52,429 nucleotides of DNA from NCBI GenBank assembly GCA_031366005.1, contig JANLZB010000065.1:1-52429 (forward strand). Reading direction: 5' to 3'. Source of the stretch: JANLUX01 sp031366005. Lineage in GTDB: Bacteria; Bacteroidota; Bacteroidia; AKYH767-A; OLB10. Below the pieces are notes generated by a model that saw only the letters and a program-made list of their open reading frames with translations, was not told where the DNA came from and did not search any database. Positions 34,601-41,513 of this stretch are shown here, in pieces (the stretch's first letter is position 1; every line of letters starts with the position of its first letter). A program made the translations under genes and the position numbers.

Positions 34601-37106
34601 TACGACTAACATCCAGGCAGACACTGCAGCTTTTAGTAATGGTGGTTTAGCAATTGGAAGCGTTCTTCCTTTCAAAGGAGGAACCTATGAAGAGGTTTCG
34701 CAAATAATTTTCTCAGCAAATGAATTAGCAGCTTCAGGTTTAAAGCGAAATGATATCATTGATTCTTTGTTCTTTCATTTTAAATCACGTGCAAGTATTC
34801 GTCCTTATGAACAATTCCGTATTTCATATGGTTTAACTTCACAGGATCAATTTACTTCTACAGCCAAAATTGACACGCAATATACCGGAGCGCCTCTTAC
34901 TCAAATTTATTTTAATGCGTCTCTTCCTATATATACCATGGTTCCGGGAGCATCCGGCACATTGAAACTGCCGGTTACGGGTTTTCAATATTCTGATACT
35001 ACTAAGAATATTGTGCTGCAGATTTGCTTTAATTCTCTAACTAATAATCCTGGTGGAAATGACCAAACTTATTATACTGTAATGGGTTTGAAAACTTATC
35101 TTCAAATAGAGAATGCCAGTATTGCTCAGGATGGTTGTGTCCTTGTCCAAGGTACGAACGGATCCACTGCAGGTTTTACACCAACAGTTAACCGTCCTAA
35201 TGTAACTTTTAGATTCCATCGTCCCCAAAAAACATTAACTGCTAATGTCGGAAGTGCACCCTTCTCAGGTGGAGGATTAAAGATGCCCTCTACTGGTAAG
35301 TTATATTTAAGCAATACTAATTTTTCCGTTCTTAACGGCACTCCTGCCAATGATGGATTAATTAGTCTTGATAAATCAACTTTTACAACAAGTCTGGATT
35401 TTGTAAATAATGTTGCCGGAATAGTTGATATGGGTTACAAACCAAGCGGGATTCAATATACCAGCACTTTCAATGTGAATGGTGCAGCAGGTTTGACAAA
35501 TAGCGGAACAATCACTACCAGTGATGATGTGATTAATGTAAATAACGCAGCTAGCACAGTTAACAATAGTGGAACTTTGAATCTTGATTCCACATTATTT
35601 ACAATTGCTGGAACTTATACCAATGGTGGCATTACTAATCTTGCGTATGCCCCAACTGGTTCTCAAAGAAAAAGCACCATCTTCTTTAACGGTGTTAACT
35701 GGAATAATAACGGAACATTTACTCCGGGTATTAAAAGTAGAGTAGTGTTTGGAGGTGCTTCCAATCAAAACCTTGGCGGTACCCAATCCACTACATTCTG
35801 GGATTTCAGAATGGAGAAAGGGGCATCTACACAAACTATAACATTATTTAACCCAATTACAATTAATGATAGTGTTTCATTAGGTAATGGAAGAATAATT
35901 ATGAATTATAATAATATAACTTTTAATAATAGTACCGCGAGCGCGATGAAGCGCGATGCAGGTGCTGCTAACTTTACTCCAAATGGTATATTGGTTTCTG
36001 ATACATTAGCTAAATTTAAATGGTATATTGGAGCAATATTAGGTACTCATAGCATTCCTTTTGGTAATCCAACTTATGCTAATAATGGATACATTCCTTT
36101 CACCATAAATATGACTGCAGCGGGAAATTTAGATACGGTATCAGTGTTAACATACGGTACTCCTGCTAATAATCTCCCCTATCCAAATGGTGTTGCCCAC
36201 CTCAACGATACCTTAGGTGCTAACAATTCAGCCAAAACGGTAGATCGGTTTTGGGTAGTGAGTAAATCATCCGGTTCTACTCCGGCTACCAATTTAACAT
36301 TTGCTTTTAGCGATGGTGAAAGACCTGCAAACATGAACTCAACTGGAGTGGATCAGGGAAAAGCGCAGCCGTGGGGTCAGGCTGGTGGTTGGAGAGCTGC
36401 TCCGGGAACACAAACTTATAGTCTAGCGAACATTGGATTATGTTCCTTTGCTCTGCCCAGTGCCTGCACCTATCGAGTAAACATTGTCAATGTAACCGGA
36501 TACATCTGGAATTTTGGAAACAGTAACCCTTGGACAATTGCAAATGCATCAAGTCCACTTCCTATTAGCTTGTTAAACTTCAATGCTAAGGCAATAGAAG
36601 ATAAAGTTCATATTAACTGGGAAACAGCATCAGAAAAAGATAATGATTACTTTACTGTGCAACGCACCAATGATTTTAGTACGCATATTGATATTGCACA
36701 GGTGCCAAGCCATGGCAACAGCAATGATGTGGAGGAATATGATACCTGGGATAATAATCCTAAGACAGGATTAAACTATTACCGCTTATTACAAACAGAT
36801 ATAGGCGGAAGCGCTAAACCTGTTTCAGATTATGTAGCGGTACGCTTTGGTGTGAAATCAACATTTGAAATTCTGTATGTAACCAATGAATCAGAAGTGG
36901 AAGTAATTTATGATTACGACAGTGAAGAGAATGTGGATTATACGGTTACTGATATGTTAGGTAAAACAATGGCAATAGGTTTAAATACTCCTGCTGCTCC
37001 TGGTGTAAACATTATTAAGCTGGATGCTTCTGCATGGCCACATGGCATGTACATGATAACTCTTCAAAACAGTGAGAAGAAGGTAACGCATAAGCTGGTT
37101 TATTAA
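31686..37106 (+). CDS. Giant T9SS-secreted surface protein with GEVED and Ig-like domains
   Basis: A 1806-residue exported protein. A signal peptide (residues 1-27) precedes a jelly-roll-like domain (about 30-220). Cysteine-paired Ig-like modules follow (about 235-325, 500-590 and 780-880, each with WYxC.IxCG-like ends). Two GEVED domains (about 390-495 and 610-770) each end in GETEDY. A long beta-rich region (about 880-1560) is next, then a module shared with the protein at 47684 (LPISLLNFNAKA...WETASEKDNDYF, about 1640), and finally a T9SS sorting domain ending in KVTHKLVY. It is presumably an adhesin or surface-layer component. The gene has its own terminator. Confidence 0.88.
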   Translation: MVNNYTTRFKNLLFLSLLTLITSVTMAQTTAFGPTTPAAADDRKPLGVYFGYERSQFIYTPAEFAPALATGSIITNVAFFLSTTNVPPGFAYDIKVYMKEVPSTTVTSNTWANLTGASVLVFNGSMATSNWTTPGTWVNIALTNNQVTTGSNIEFLVETNWAGSASTGFDGNGWFGSAPGGPGFFNSIMFTQNTKTASGQYWDQDNVPPSGNGSVQNRRPNIRIISVLAPPCSANPTGVTANASANPVCAVPFTLTLSGLPPQSGFSFQWYSSTTSAVAGFTAIPGATNSYYQATQGVTTWYYCEIKCGPGPVVQGTGNPSSVVQVTQNPVTNCYCPSGATSTQDTDIGNVTFGTINNVAGGCTPTNNNGTAGGTYSNFTSSVLAPNLQQGTTYPFSMCQITSFNTFYAAWGHVFIDYNIDGVFDPVSERVFTNGFTSLGAPTLNGPITIPYSTAIGTTRMRVILREQDAGGGPGNDPCGTYAWGETEDYNVNLIAGPPCTTPVVAGTAVSTAYDVCPLQSFTLSITGNTSIGSGQKWQWEKSTTGCLGSWSITGVSDTLTTLTIASQAVTTWYRCKITCNRCCSTVLGYTACAQVNSNPSNLCYCNQQNNGTILHGFDCSSSFINTVQITPTTLNNANTGCTSGNATAYTIYAASGSTTATIVQGTTYNLTVATGGSAQSISVWIDFNGSGTFDATEWYGVTGTPATVQAAGTYTIPITIPTTFPFTGLTGMRVRSRINTLNGSGDACTNFGSGETEDYFVTINPPTYPFCDGTFPGTTTVTTVAKDTACSGSPINLTLTPTPISGLNMQGLSYQWQLDTIPGGVPTWQNISGATNKTLTTSQTRYTCYRCVITCTGFGGIINSSRVCVVNRPATWLGGSGSTASNDWSNPANWCGRVPTLSDSVQVAKWAAAAYRSVTSTNYVGPVVQSGMAVSAYMLQIAPTDTLKLLTDSLTGGFTVLQVLNDSGVVNTTNIQADTAAFSNGGLAIGSVLPFKGGTYEEVSQIIFSANELAASGLKRNDIIDSLFFHFKSRASIRPYEQFRISYGLTSQDQFTSTAKIDTQYTGAPLTQIYFNASLPIYTMVPGASGTLKLPVTGFQYSDTTKNIVLQICFNSLTNNPGGNDQTYYTVMGLKTYLQIENASIAQDGCVLVQGTNGSTAGFTPTVNRPNVTFRFHRPQKTLTANVGSAPFSGGGLKMPSTGKLYLSNTNFSVLNGTPANDGLISLDKSTFTTSLDFVNNVAGIVDMGYKPSGIQYTSTFNVNGAAGLTNSGTITTSDDVINVNNAASTVNNSGTLNLDSTLFTIAGTYTNGGITNLAYAPTGSQRKSTIFFNGVNWNNNGTFTPGIKSRVVFGGASNQNLGGTQSTTFWDFRMEKGASTQTITLFNPITINDSVSLGNGRIIMNYNNITFNNSTASAMKRDAGAANFTPNGILVSDTLAKFKWYIGAILGTHSIPFGNPTYANNGYIPFTINMTAAGNLDTVSVLTYGTPANNLPYPNGVAHLNDTLGANNSAKTVDRFWVVSKSSGSTPATNLTFAFSDGERPANMNSTGVDQGKAQPWGQAGGWRAAPGTQTYSLANIGLCSFALPSACTYRVNIVNVTGYIWNFGNSNPWTIANASSPLPISLLNFNAKAIEDKVHINWETASEKDNDYFTVQRTNDFSTHIDIAQVPSHGNSNDVEEYDTWDNNPKTGLNYYRLLQTDIGGSAKPVSDYVAVRFGVKSTFEILYVTNESEVEVIYDYDSEENVDYTVTDMLGKTMAIGLNTPAAPGVNIIKLDASAWPHGMYMITLQNSEKKVTHKLVY

Positions 37107-37123
37107 TAGCTGATTATTAAATA

Positions 37124-37156
37124 CAAAAACGCCTCGCACATTGCGGGGCGTTTTTG
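37124..37156 (+). terminator. Strong intrinsic terminator of the giant surface-protein gene
   Basis: CAAAAACGCCTCGCA / TGCGGGGCGTTTTTG, a 15-bp stem with one G-T pair and a 3-nt loop, 18 bp after the stop codon. Confidence 0.9.
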
Positions 37157-37171
37157 TTTGGATGCCATTTA

Positions 37172-37213
37172 CAGTTGACAGTTGATAGTTGATAGTTGAT
37201 AGTTGATAGTTTG
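37172..37213. repeat. Tandem heptamer array (CAGTTGA/TAGTTGA), six units
   Basis: Six exact 7-bp steps: CAGTTGA twice, TAGTTGA three times, then TAGTTTG. It marks the left edge of a 785-bp gene-free gap (37107-37890). That gap otherwise holds two gene relics, a CCCCTAAAGGGG hairpin at about 37226-37250 and a second heptamer array. Confidence 0.9.
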
Positions 37214-37429
37214 CAGTGGTTTGAAAAAAACCCCTAACCCCTAAAGGGGAACAGTAAATGGCTAAGTTTCCAGTAGTAATTTTAAGTTTGAGTTGATGGT
37301 TTGAATAATCCTATGCCTTAAAACGGAACAGTGAATCGTTAGTTTTAATGAGATTTGAAATATTAGGTTTTGAGTTTTATACTATTGGCATTTCATGTAA
37401 AGTGAACTGTAACTCCGGAAAAACTTATT

Positions 37430-37555
37430 TCAGGTTTTTAATTGAAGTTTAACCTTTATAAAAAAACAATTGTGATGCGGAAGATGGATATTCAATAACT
37501 TTTGTGCCTGGCAATAGGATGCCATAAAAAACAGCATCAGAATAAATACTTTCAT
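37430..37555 (-). pseudogene. Relic: signal peptide and start of a secreted protein
   Basis: A 41-codon frame from an ATG at 37555 begins with a convincing signal peptide (MKVFILMLFFMASYCQAQ) and then only 23 residues of no clear family before TGA at 37430. This looks like the 5' end of a lost exported-protein gene rather than a functional small protein, although a short secreted peptide cannot be excluded. Confidence 0.45.
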
Positions 37556-37570
37556 GTTGCTATTTAAAGG

Positions 37571-37711
37571 TTATTTACAATATGTCAAAAATTCATAAGC
37601 AGTACCGCTGATATTACGGTAAGTTATTTCACCTCCAATATTATGTGTGGCAAGTGAACGGGTGCATATTAAACAGATAATAAATAATCCATATAATTTT
37701 TCTTTGGTTAT
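37571..37711 (-). pseudogene. Relic: start of a GGEITYR-type secreted protein gene
   Basis: A 47-codon minus-strand stretch reads ITKEKLYGLFIICLICTRSL, then ATHNIGGEITYRNISGTAYE and FLTYCK followed by a stop. The first part is a signal peptide whose start ATG appears to have become ATA. The NIGGEITYR..SG.xYEF motif matches the mature N-terminus of large Bacteroidota surface proteins (xxGGDITYRxxGxxxYELTxxxYRDC type). The rest of the gene is gone. Confidence 0.5.
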
Positions 37712-37830
37712 GTAGTTAATAATGCGTTATTGAAATCTATATGGAATACTTTAGATATGATATAACACGGTTGTAATATTACAGTGTTAACCAAAGCAAC
37801 TACAAGCGAAATAATCTATTCAGTAAACCA

Positions 37831-37893
37831 GTAACTGTAAACCGTAAACTGTAAACTGTAAACTATGAACTGTAAACCGTAAACTGAAAACTA
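37831..37893. repeat. Tandem heptamer array (TAAACTG type), nine units
   Basis: Nine exact 7-bp steps of GTAACTG, TAAACCG, TAAACTG and close variants. The last unit (AAAACTA) contains the complement of the M49 peptidase stop codon, so the array runs right up to the gene end. Confidence 0.9.
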
Positions 37894-39957
37894 ATTCACA
37901 ACCGGCAAAAACGAATACTCCTTACCAAACTCCAGCATCTGCTCTAAAAAAGTTTTTGGATATTCCACTTTCACATCAGTAATATTATTTCCATCCATCA
38001 CAGCAACAAGCTTGGGCTGAATAAAACCCATGTATGGTGCAGCATCTAATTTTGCATAGCGATCATGCACTTCTTTTATTATTGCCTGATCAGCTTTAAC
38101 ACCATAGTTCTCTACCAGATTTTTACCTGCGTTAAAATCGCCTTCAGACTTTATGCGCTGAATTTCGCGCAGAAGGTCACCAAACAGTTTGCGCAGTTTA
38201 TTGTAATCATTAATTACAAAATAGGTTTTGCCTTCGCGCACCTGTTTTTCAATAACATTTTCTGCTTTTCCTTTTTCAAAAGCCCACGCTGCAACTAACT
38301 GGCGGTTACGCATGTGTGATTCCTCAATATTATCGCCCGGATTTATACGGTATAGTTGTGTCATTAATCCATTGAGGAGATAATAATCATATTGCGCTTT
38401 TCCTACTTCCAATGAAGACATTACTCCTATGTCAACTAATTTCTGATCCATGATGTAATACAAACCCACAAGGTCAGCACGCGCCTCTTCCAAAGCTCCT
38501 GCGTAATTCTTTAATGTTTGATCAGTGGTTCCCACACCAGGATTAATCTGACCTGATGCATGACCGATCACTTCGTGCATATCCACATGCAAATCGCTGG
38601 AAAGCGCACCATATTTTTTAGCACGTTCAATAACTTCTTTGCTTGAACCAAACTCATCAATCACCGGGCTTTTAGCACGCACATAATTATAAGCGCCCAC
38701 AATGTTTCCAAGTGAAACAGATTTAGATCCATGCTGTTCGCGAATCCATTCATTGTTTGGAAGATTGATGCCAATCGGTGTGGATGGAGCTGCATCACCG
38801 CACTCACCTATTACTGTAATAACTTTTGCAGAAATACCTACTACGTTTTTCTTTTTATGCTGATCCATAATGGGTGAATGATCTTCGAACCATTGTGCCT
38901 CTTTACTGATTGTTGAAATAGTTTTAGTAGCCTCCATGTCTTTGATACTTACAACGGATTCATAACTTCCTTTTTTCTGCAAGGCATCCTGGTAAACTTC
39001 AATAAATCCAATCACTGCATCCACCTGGCTGCTAGTATCTTTTACCCAGGAGATGCTGTAGTCATCAAAGTCTTTTGGATTACCTGACTGAAAAAACTGA
39101 ATGAGTTTATTAAATGTGTTTTTCTGATTATCGTTTTCTGCAACCGTTACTGCTTTCTGCAACCAGGAAACAACTTTTTCGAGTGCAGCGCTGTACATCC
39201 CTCCTACTTTCCAGGTTTTCTCTACGATCTTTCCGTTTTCTTTTACCAGCTTTGAATTTAAACCATAAGGTGACTTATCACCGGCATGCTGTTTCAGCAA
39301 ATCATTGTAAAAATCTTCAGCTTCTTTTTGTGTCACGCTTTCATAGAAATTATTCGCTGATCCTTTCACTACGTCAATGCCTGCTGCGAGATTGGTTTCT
39401 TTAACATCCACATTCGGATCGAAGATTGTCGTTTGCATAAGCTTTAAATAATCCTCCATGCTGAGTCCATTTAAAGGAATGCGGGTTTGATCGCTGTTGA
39501 TAACGAGTTGTTTGAAATAATCAAATGAAAATTCCGGAATCATTTTAACCGCTGCATAATGATGATGCACACCATTGGCAAAAAAGAACCGCTTGGCATA
39601 AGTCTCCAACTTTTTGTAATCCTCACTGCTCTTATCACCTTTATAAGTTTCTAAAATGGTTTCAATGGTTTTGCGGACACGCAGATTGTTTTTATTTTTC
39701 TGATCATAAAAAATATCACGACCGCTTAATCCTGCCTGGTATAAATAATAAGCTAATTGTTTTTGCTTTAATGAAAGTTGATCAAACCCTTTCACCTGGT
39801 AACGCAACACCTGAATATCAGCGAAGCGGTCAGCTATGTAATCAAATTCTTTTGGCTGATCCATTTTAGTTTCAGTGTTTGCAGCTTTGTGCTCATTGCA
39901 TGAGGAAATGATTACAAGAAACATTCCTGCAAGCAACCACGATAATGTATTTTTCAT
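37891..39957 (-). CDS. Dipeptidyl-peptidase III family (M49) zinc peptidase, lipoprotein
   Basis: A 688-residue exopeptidase of family M49, which removes dipeptides from peptide N-termini. The zinc motif HEVIGH (about residue 460, the HExxGH form unique to this family) and the third-ligand motif EEARADLVGLYY (about 50 residues later) are both intact. The N-terminus is a lipoprotein signal (LVIISSC, Cys at about 20), so the enzyme is lipid-anchored facing the periplasm or outside, unlike the cytosolic eukaryotic form. A helical N-terminal half and C-terminal catalytic half match the family. Its 3' end is embedded in a heptamer array; upstream is a palindromic repeat. Confidence 0.92.
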   Translation of the reverse strand: MKNTLSWLLAGMFLVIISSCNEHKAANTETKMDQPKEFDYIADRFADIQVLRYQVKGFDQLSLKQKQLAYYLYQAGLSGRDIFYDQKNKNNLRVRKTIETILETYKGDKSSEDYKKLETYAKRFFFANGVHHHYAAVKMIPEFSFDYFKQLVINSDQTRIPLNGLSMEDYLKLMQTTIFDPNVDVKETNLAAGIDVVKGSANNFYESVTQKEAEDFYNDLLKQHAGDKSPYGLNSKLVKENGKIVEKTWKVGGMYSAALEKVVSWLQKAVTVAENDNQKNTFNKLIQFFQSGNPKDFDDYSISWVKDTSSQVDAVIGFIEVYQDALQKKGSYESVVSIKDMEATKTISTISKEAQWFEDHSPIMDQHKKKNVVGISAKVITVIGECGDAAPSTPIGINLPNNEWIREQHGSKSVSLGNIVGAYNYVRAKSPVIDEFGSSKEVIERAKKYGALSSDLHVDMHEVIGHASGQINPGVGTTDQTLKNYAGALEEARADLVGLYYIMDQKLVDIGVMSSLEVGKAQYDYYLLNGLMTQLYRINPGDNIEESHMRNRQLVAAWAFEKGKAENVIEKQVREGKTYFVINDYNKLRKLFGDLLREIQRIKSEGDFNAGKNLVENYGVKADQAIIKEVHDRYAKLDAAPYMGFIQPKLVAVMDGNNITDVKVEYPKTFLEQMLEFGKEYSFLPVVN

Positions 39958-40059
39958 TGGAATAAATTTAATTGAGGTGCGAAACTATCTTTTTTTGATG
40001 AGTGAGGAAGGAGGTATTCGACCAATGAGAGAAAAGGCACGACATTGAACCCTACCATT

Positions 40060-40093
40060 AACCCCTTCAAGGTTTTAAAAACCTTAAAGGGTT
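40060..40093. repeat. Palindromic intergenic repeat
   Basis: AACCCCTTCAAGGTTT / AAACCTTAAAGGGTT is an imperfect inverted repeat in the space between the M49 and HEPN genes. I recall similar CTTCAAGGTTTTxxAAACCTT units as dispersed repeats in Bacteroidota. Confidence 0.6.
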
Positions 40094-40139
40094 GTTACAT
40101 GAGTTTCTTAAAAATCTCCCTGCACACAAGGCAATATTC

Positions 40140-40148
40140 TATTTTTGC
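40140..40148 (+). promoter_or_regulatory. -7 promoter box of the HEPN/MNT pair
   Basis: TATTTTTGC is a perfect TAnnTTTGC, 5 bp before the HEPN ATG at 40154. This again implies a nearly leaderless transcript. Confidence 0.45.
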
Positions 40149-40153
40149 AATAG

Positions 40154-40546
40154 ATGAATAAAAAAGATTTTATCAAATACTGGATTAGAACTGCTGATAA
40201 AGATTGGAAAGCTGTTCAACAACTTTATTAGGGAAAATCTTATGTACAGGCATTGTTTTTTACACATCTCACACTGGAAAAAATATGTAAAGCATTATGG
40301 ATAAGAGATAATGAAAACAATCATCCGCCACGCATTCATAATTTAAACACACTTCTAAGAAATACTAAAATTGAATTAACGGAAGAGCAGTTGAAGTTTA
40401 TTATTCTGATGAATGATTTTCAATTAGAAGGGCGTTATCCTGATTATTCGGAGAAAATTTACAAGCGATGCAATGCAAAATATACTAGGTTAATTATTAA
40501 TGAAGCAAATACTTTACGTAAATGGTTACTAAAAAATCTGCGATAA
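40154..40546 (+). pseudogene. HEPN-domain gene interrupted by an amber codon
   Basis: Reading from the ATG at 40154 gives MNKKDFIKYWIRTADKDWKA, then VQQLY and TAG at 40229-40231. The same frame continues with GKSYVQALFFTHLTLEKICKA and on to NLR at 40546. The joined product, about 130 residues, is a typical HEPN protein (helix with A..D......L, then YxxALFxxHLxLEKxxKAL). Only the part after 40253 is open, lacking the first helix. It overlaps the MNT gene by 25 nt. HEPN/MNT pairs act as toxin and antitoxin, so the amber may have disarmed this one; sequencing error or readthrough are alternatives. Confidence 0.75.
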
Positions 40547-40842
40547 AAACCGTTACTGCTTTTGCCCGCGAATTAAAAAATCAAGGGATTAGTTTGCGTA
40601 AAGTTTTTTTATTTGGTTCTTATGCTGAAAACCGTCAACATCAGTGGAGTGATATTGATGTAGCCTTGGTGGCTGATGAATTTATTAATTTCGGTTATGA
40701 GGACATGAAACGATTTATTTCCATTCTCACCAAGAAAAATTACGCCAGCATTCAACCCAGAACATACTCAACAAGTTATTTTAAAAAGGGAGATCCGTTT
40801 ATTGATGAGGTAATAAAAGCAGGTATGGAAATCCACTTTTAG
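40522..40842 (+). CDS. MNT-type minimal nucleotidyltransferase (antitoxin partner of HEPN)
   Basis: A 106-residue nucleotidyltransferase with the core motif VFLFGSYAENRQHQWSDIDVALV, giving GS and the two catalytic Asp of the DNA polymerase beta-like superfamily. In HEPN/MNT systems the MNT protein neutralises the HEPN RNase, in studied cases by AMPylating or otherwise modifying it. Here the partner gene carries an amber codon, but MNT itself looks intact. The start ATG at 40522 lies inside the HEPN gene (25-nt overlap). Fold and length match the family. Confidence 0.88.
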   Translation: MVTKKSAIKTVTAFARELKNQGISLRKVFLFGSYAENRQHQWSDIDVALVADEFINFGYEDMKRFISILTKKNYASIQPRTYSTSYFKKGDPFIDEVIKAGMEIHF

Positions 40843-40869
40843 AATTTATCAATTTCTCTTCTCAGTCGT

Positions 40870-41397
40870 TTACAGGTATTTCTTAAACATCTCCCATATC
40901 ACAATCCCTGTACACACCGCAATATTCAATGAATGCTTGGTTCCCTGTTGGGGAATTTCAATACTCGCATCACAATTATTAATTACTTGTTGATCCACAC
41001 CATTCACTTCATGGCCAAAAACAAGTGCTATTTTTTTTTCTTCAGGCAATACAAATTCATTCAATGCAATGCTTGAATTTGTCTGTTCAATAGCTGCAAG
41101 GTAAAAATCTTGCTGCTTTAAATGTTGTATAATATTTAAAGTTGATTCAGCATATTCCCATTGAACAGTTTCTGTTGCGCCCAATGCACTCTTTAAAATA
41201 TCACGGTTAGGAGGAACTGGAGTTATACCACACAAATAAATTTTATTAACACGGAATGCATCTGCAGTACGAAATACTGAACCCACATTTAACGCACTGC
41301 GCACATTATCAAGTACAATCACTAACGGTATTTTATCTGTTTTCAAAAAGTCTTCAACAGAAAGGCGTCCCAACTCATCATTTCTCGTTTTCTCCAT
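40870..41397 (-). CDS. SpoU/TrmH-family RNA 2'-O-methyltransferase
   Basis: A 175-residue SPOUT methylase that uses SAM to methylate a ribose 2'-OH in tRNA or rRNA. Motif 1 is visible as VLDNVRSALNVGSVFRTADAF, motif 2 as IALVFGHEVNGVD (family NEV replaced by HEV) and motif 3 as IEIPQQGTKHSLNIAVCTGIVI, which forms the SAM knot. It lacks the N-terminal L30e-like domain of longer members, so it resembles the short TrmH/TrmL type. The exact nucleotide target is not predictable. It is divergent from mutS. Confidence 0.9.
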   Translation of the reverse strand: MEKTRNDELGRLSVEDFLKTDKIPLVIVLDNVRSALNVGSVFRTADAFRVNKIYLCGITPVPPNRDILKSALGATETVQWEYAESTLNIIQHLKQQDFYLAAIEQTNSSIALNEFVLPEEKKIALVFGHEVNGVDQQVINNCDASIEIPQQGTKHSLNIAVCTGIVIWEMFKKYL

Positions 41398-41421
41398 GAG
41401 GGATTTTATACTTTAGCAAAC

Positions 41422-41456
41422 GTAAACTAAAAGAGTTTAAAGTTTGTAGTTTAAAA
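41422..41456. repeat. Degenerate heptamer array upstream of mutS
   Basis: Five 7-bp steps: GTAAACT, AAAAGAG, TTTAAAG, TTTGTAG, TTTAAAA. The GTAAACT unit and the TTT... units are in opposite orientation. A further direct repeat, ATCATCAAATT at 41481 and 41497, lies between it and the mutS start. Confidence 0.5.
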
Positions 41457-41513
41457 ATAAAGAGGGTGTCCTCACTTTTAATCATCAAATTACCAAATCA
41501 TCAAATTGATTGA

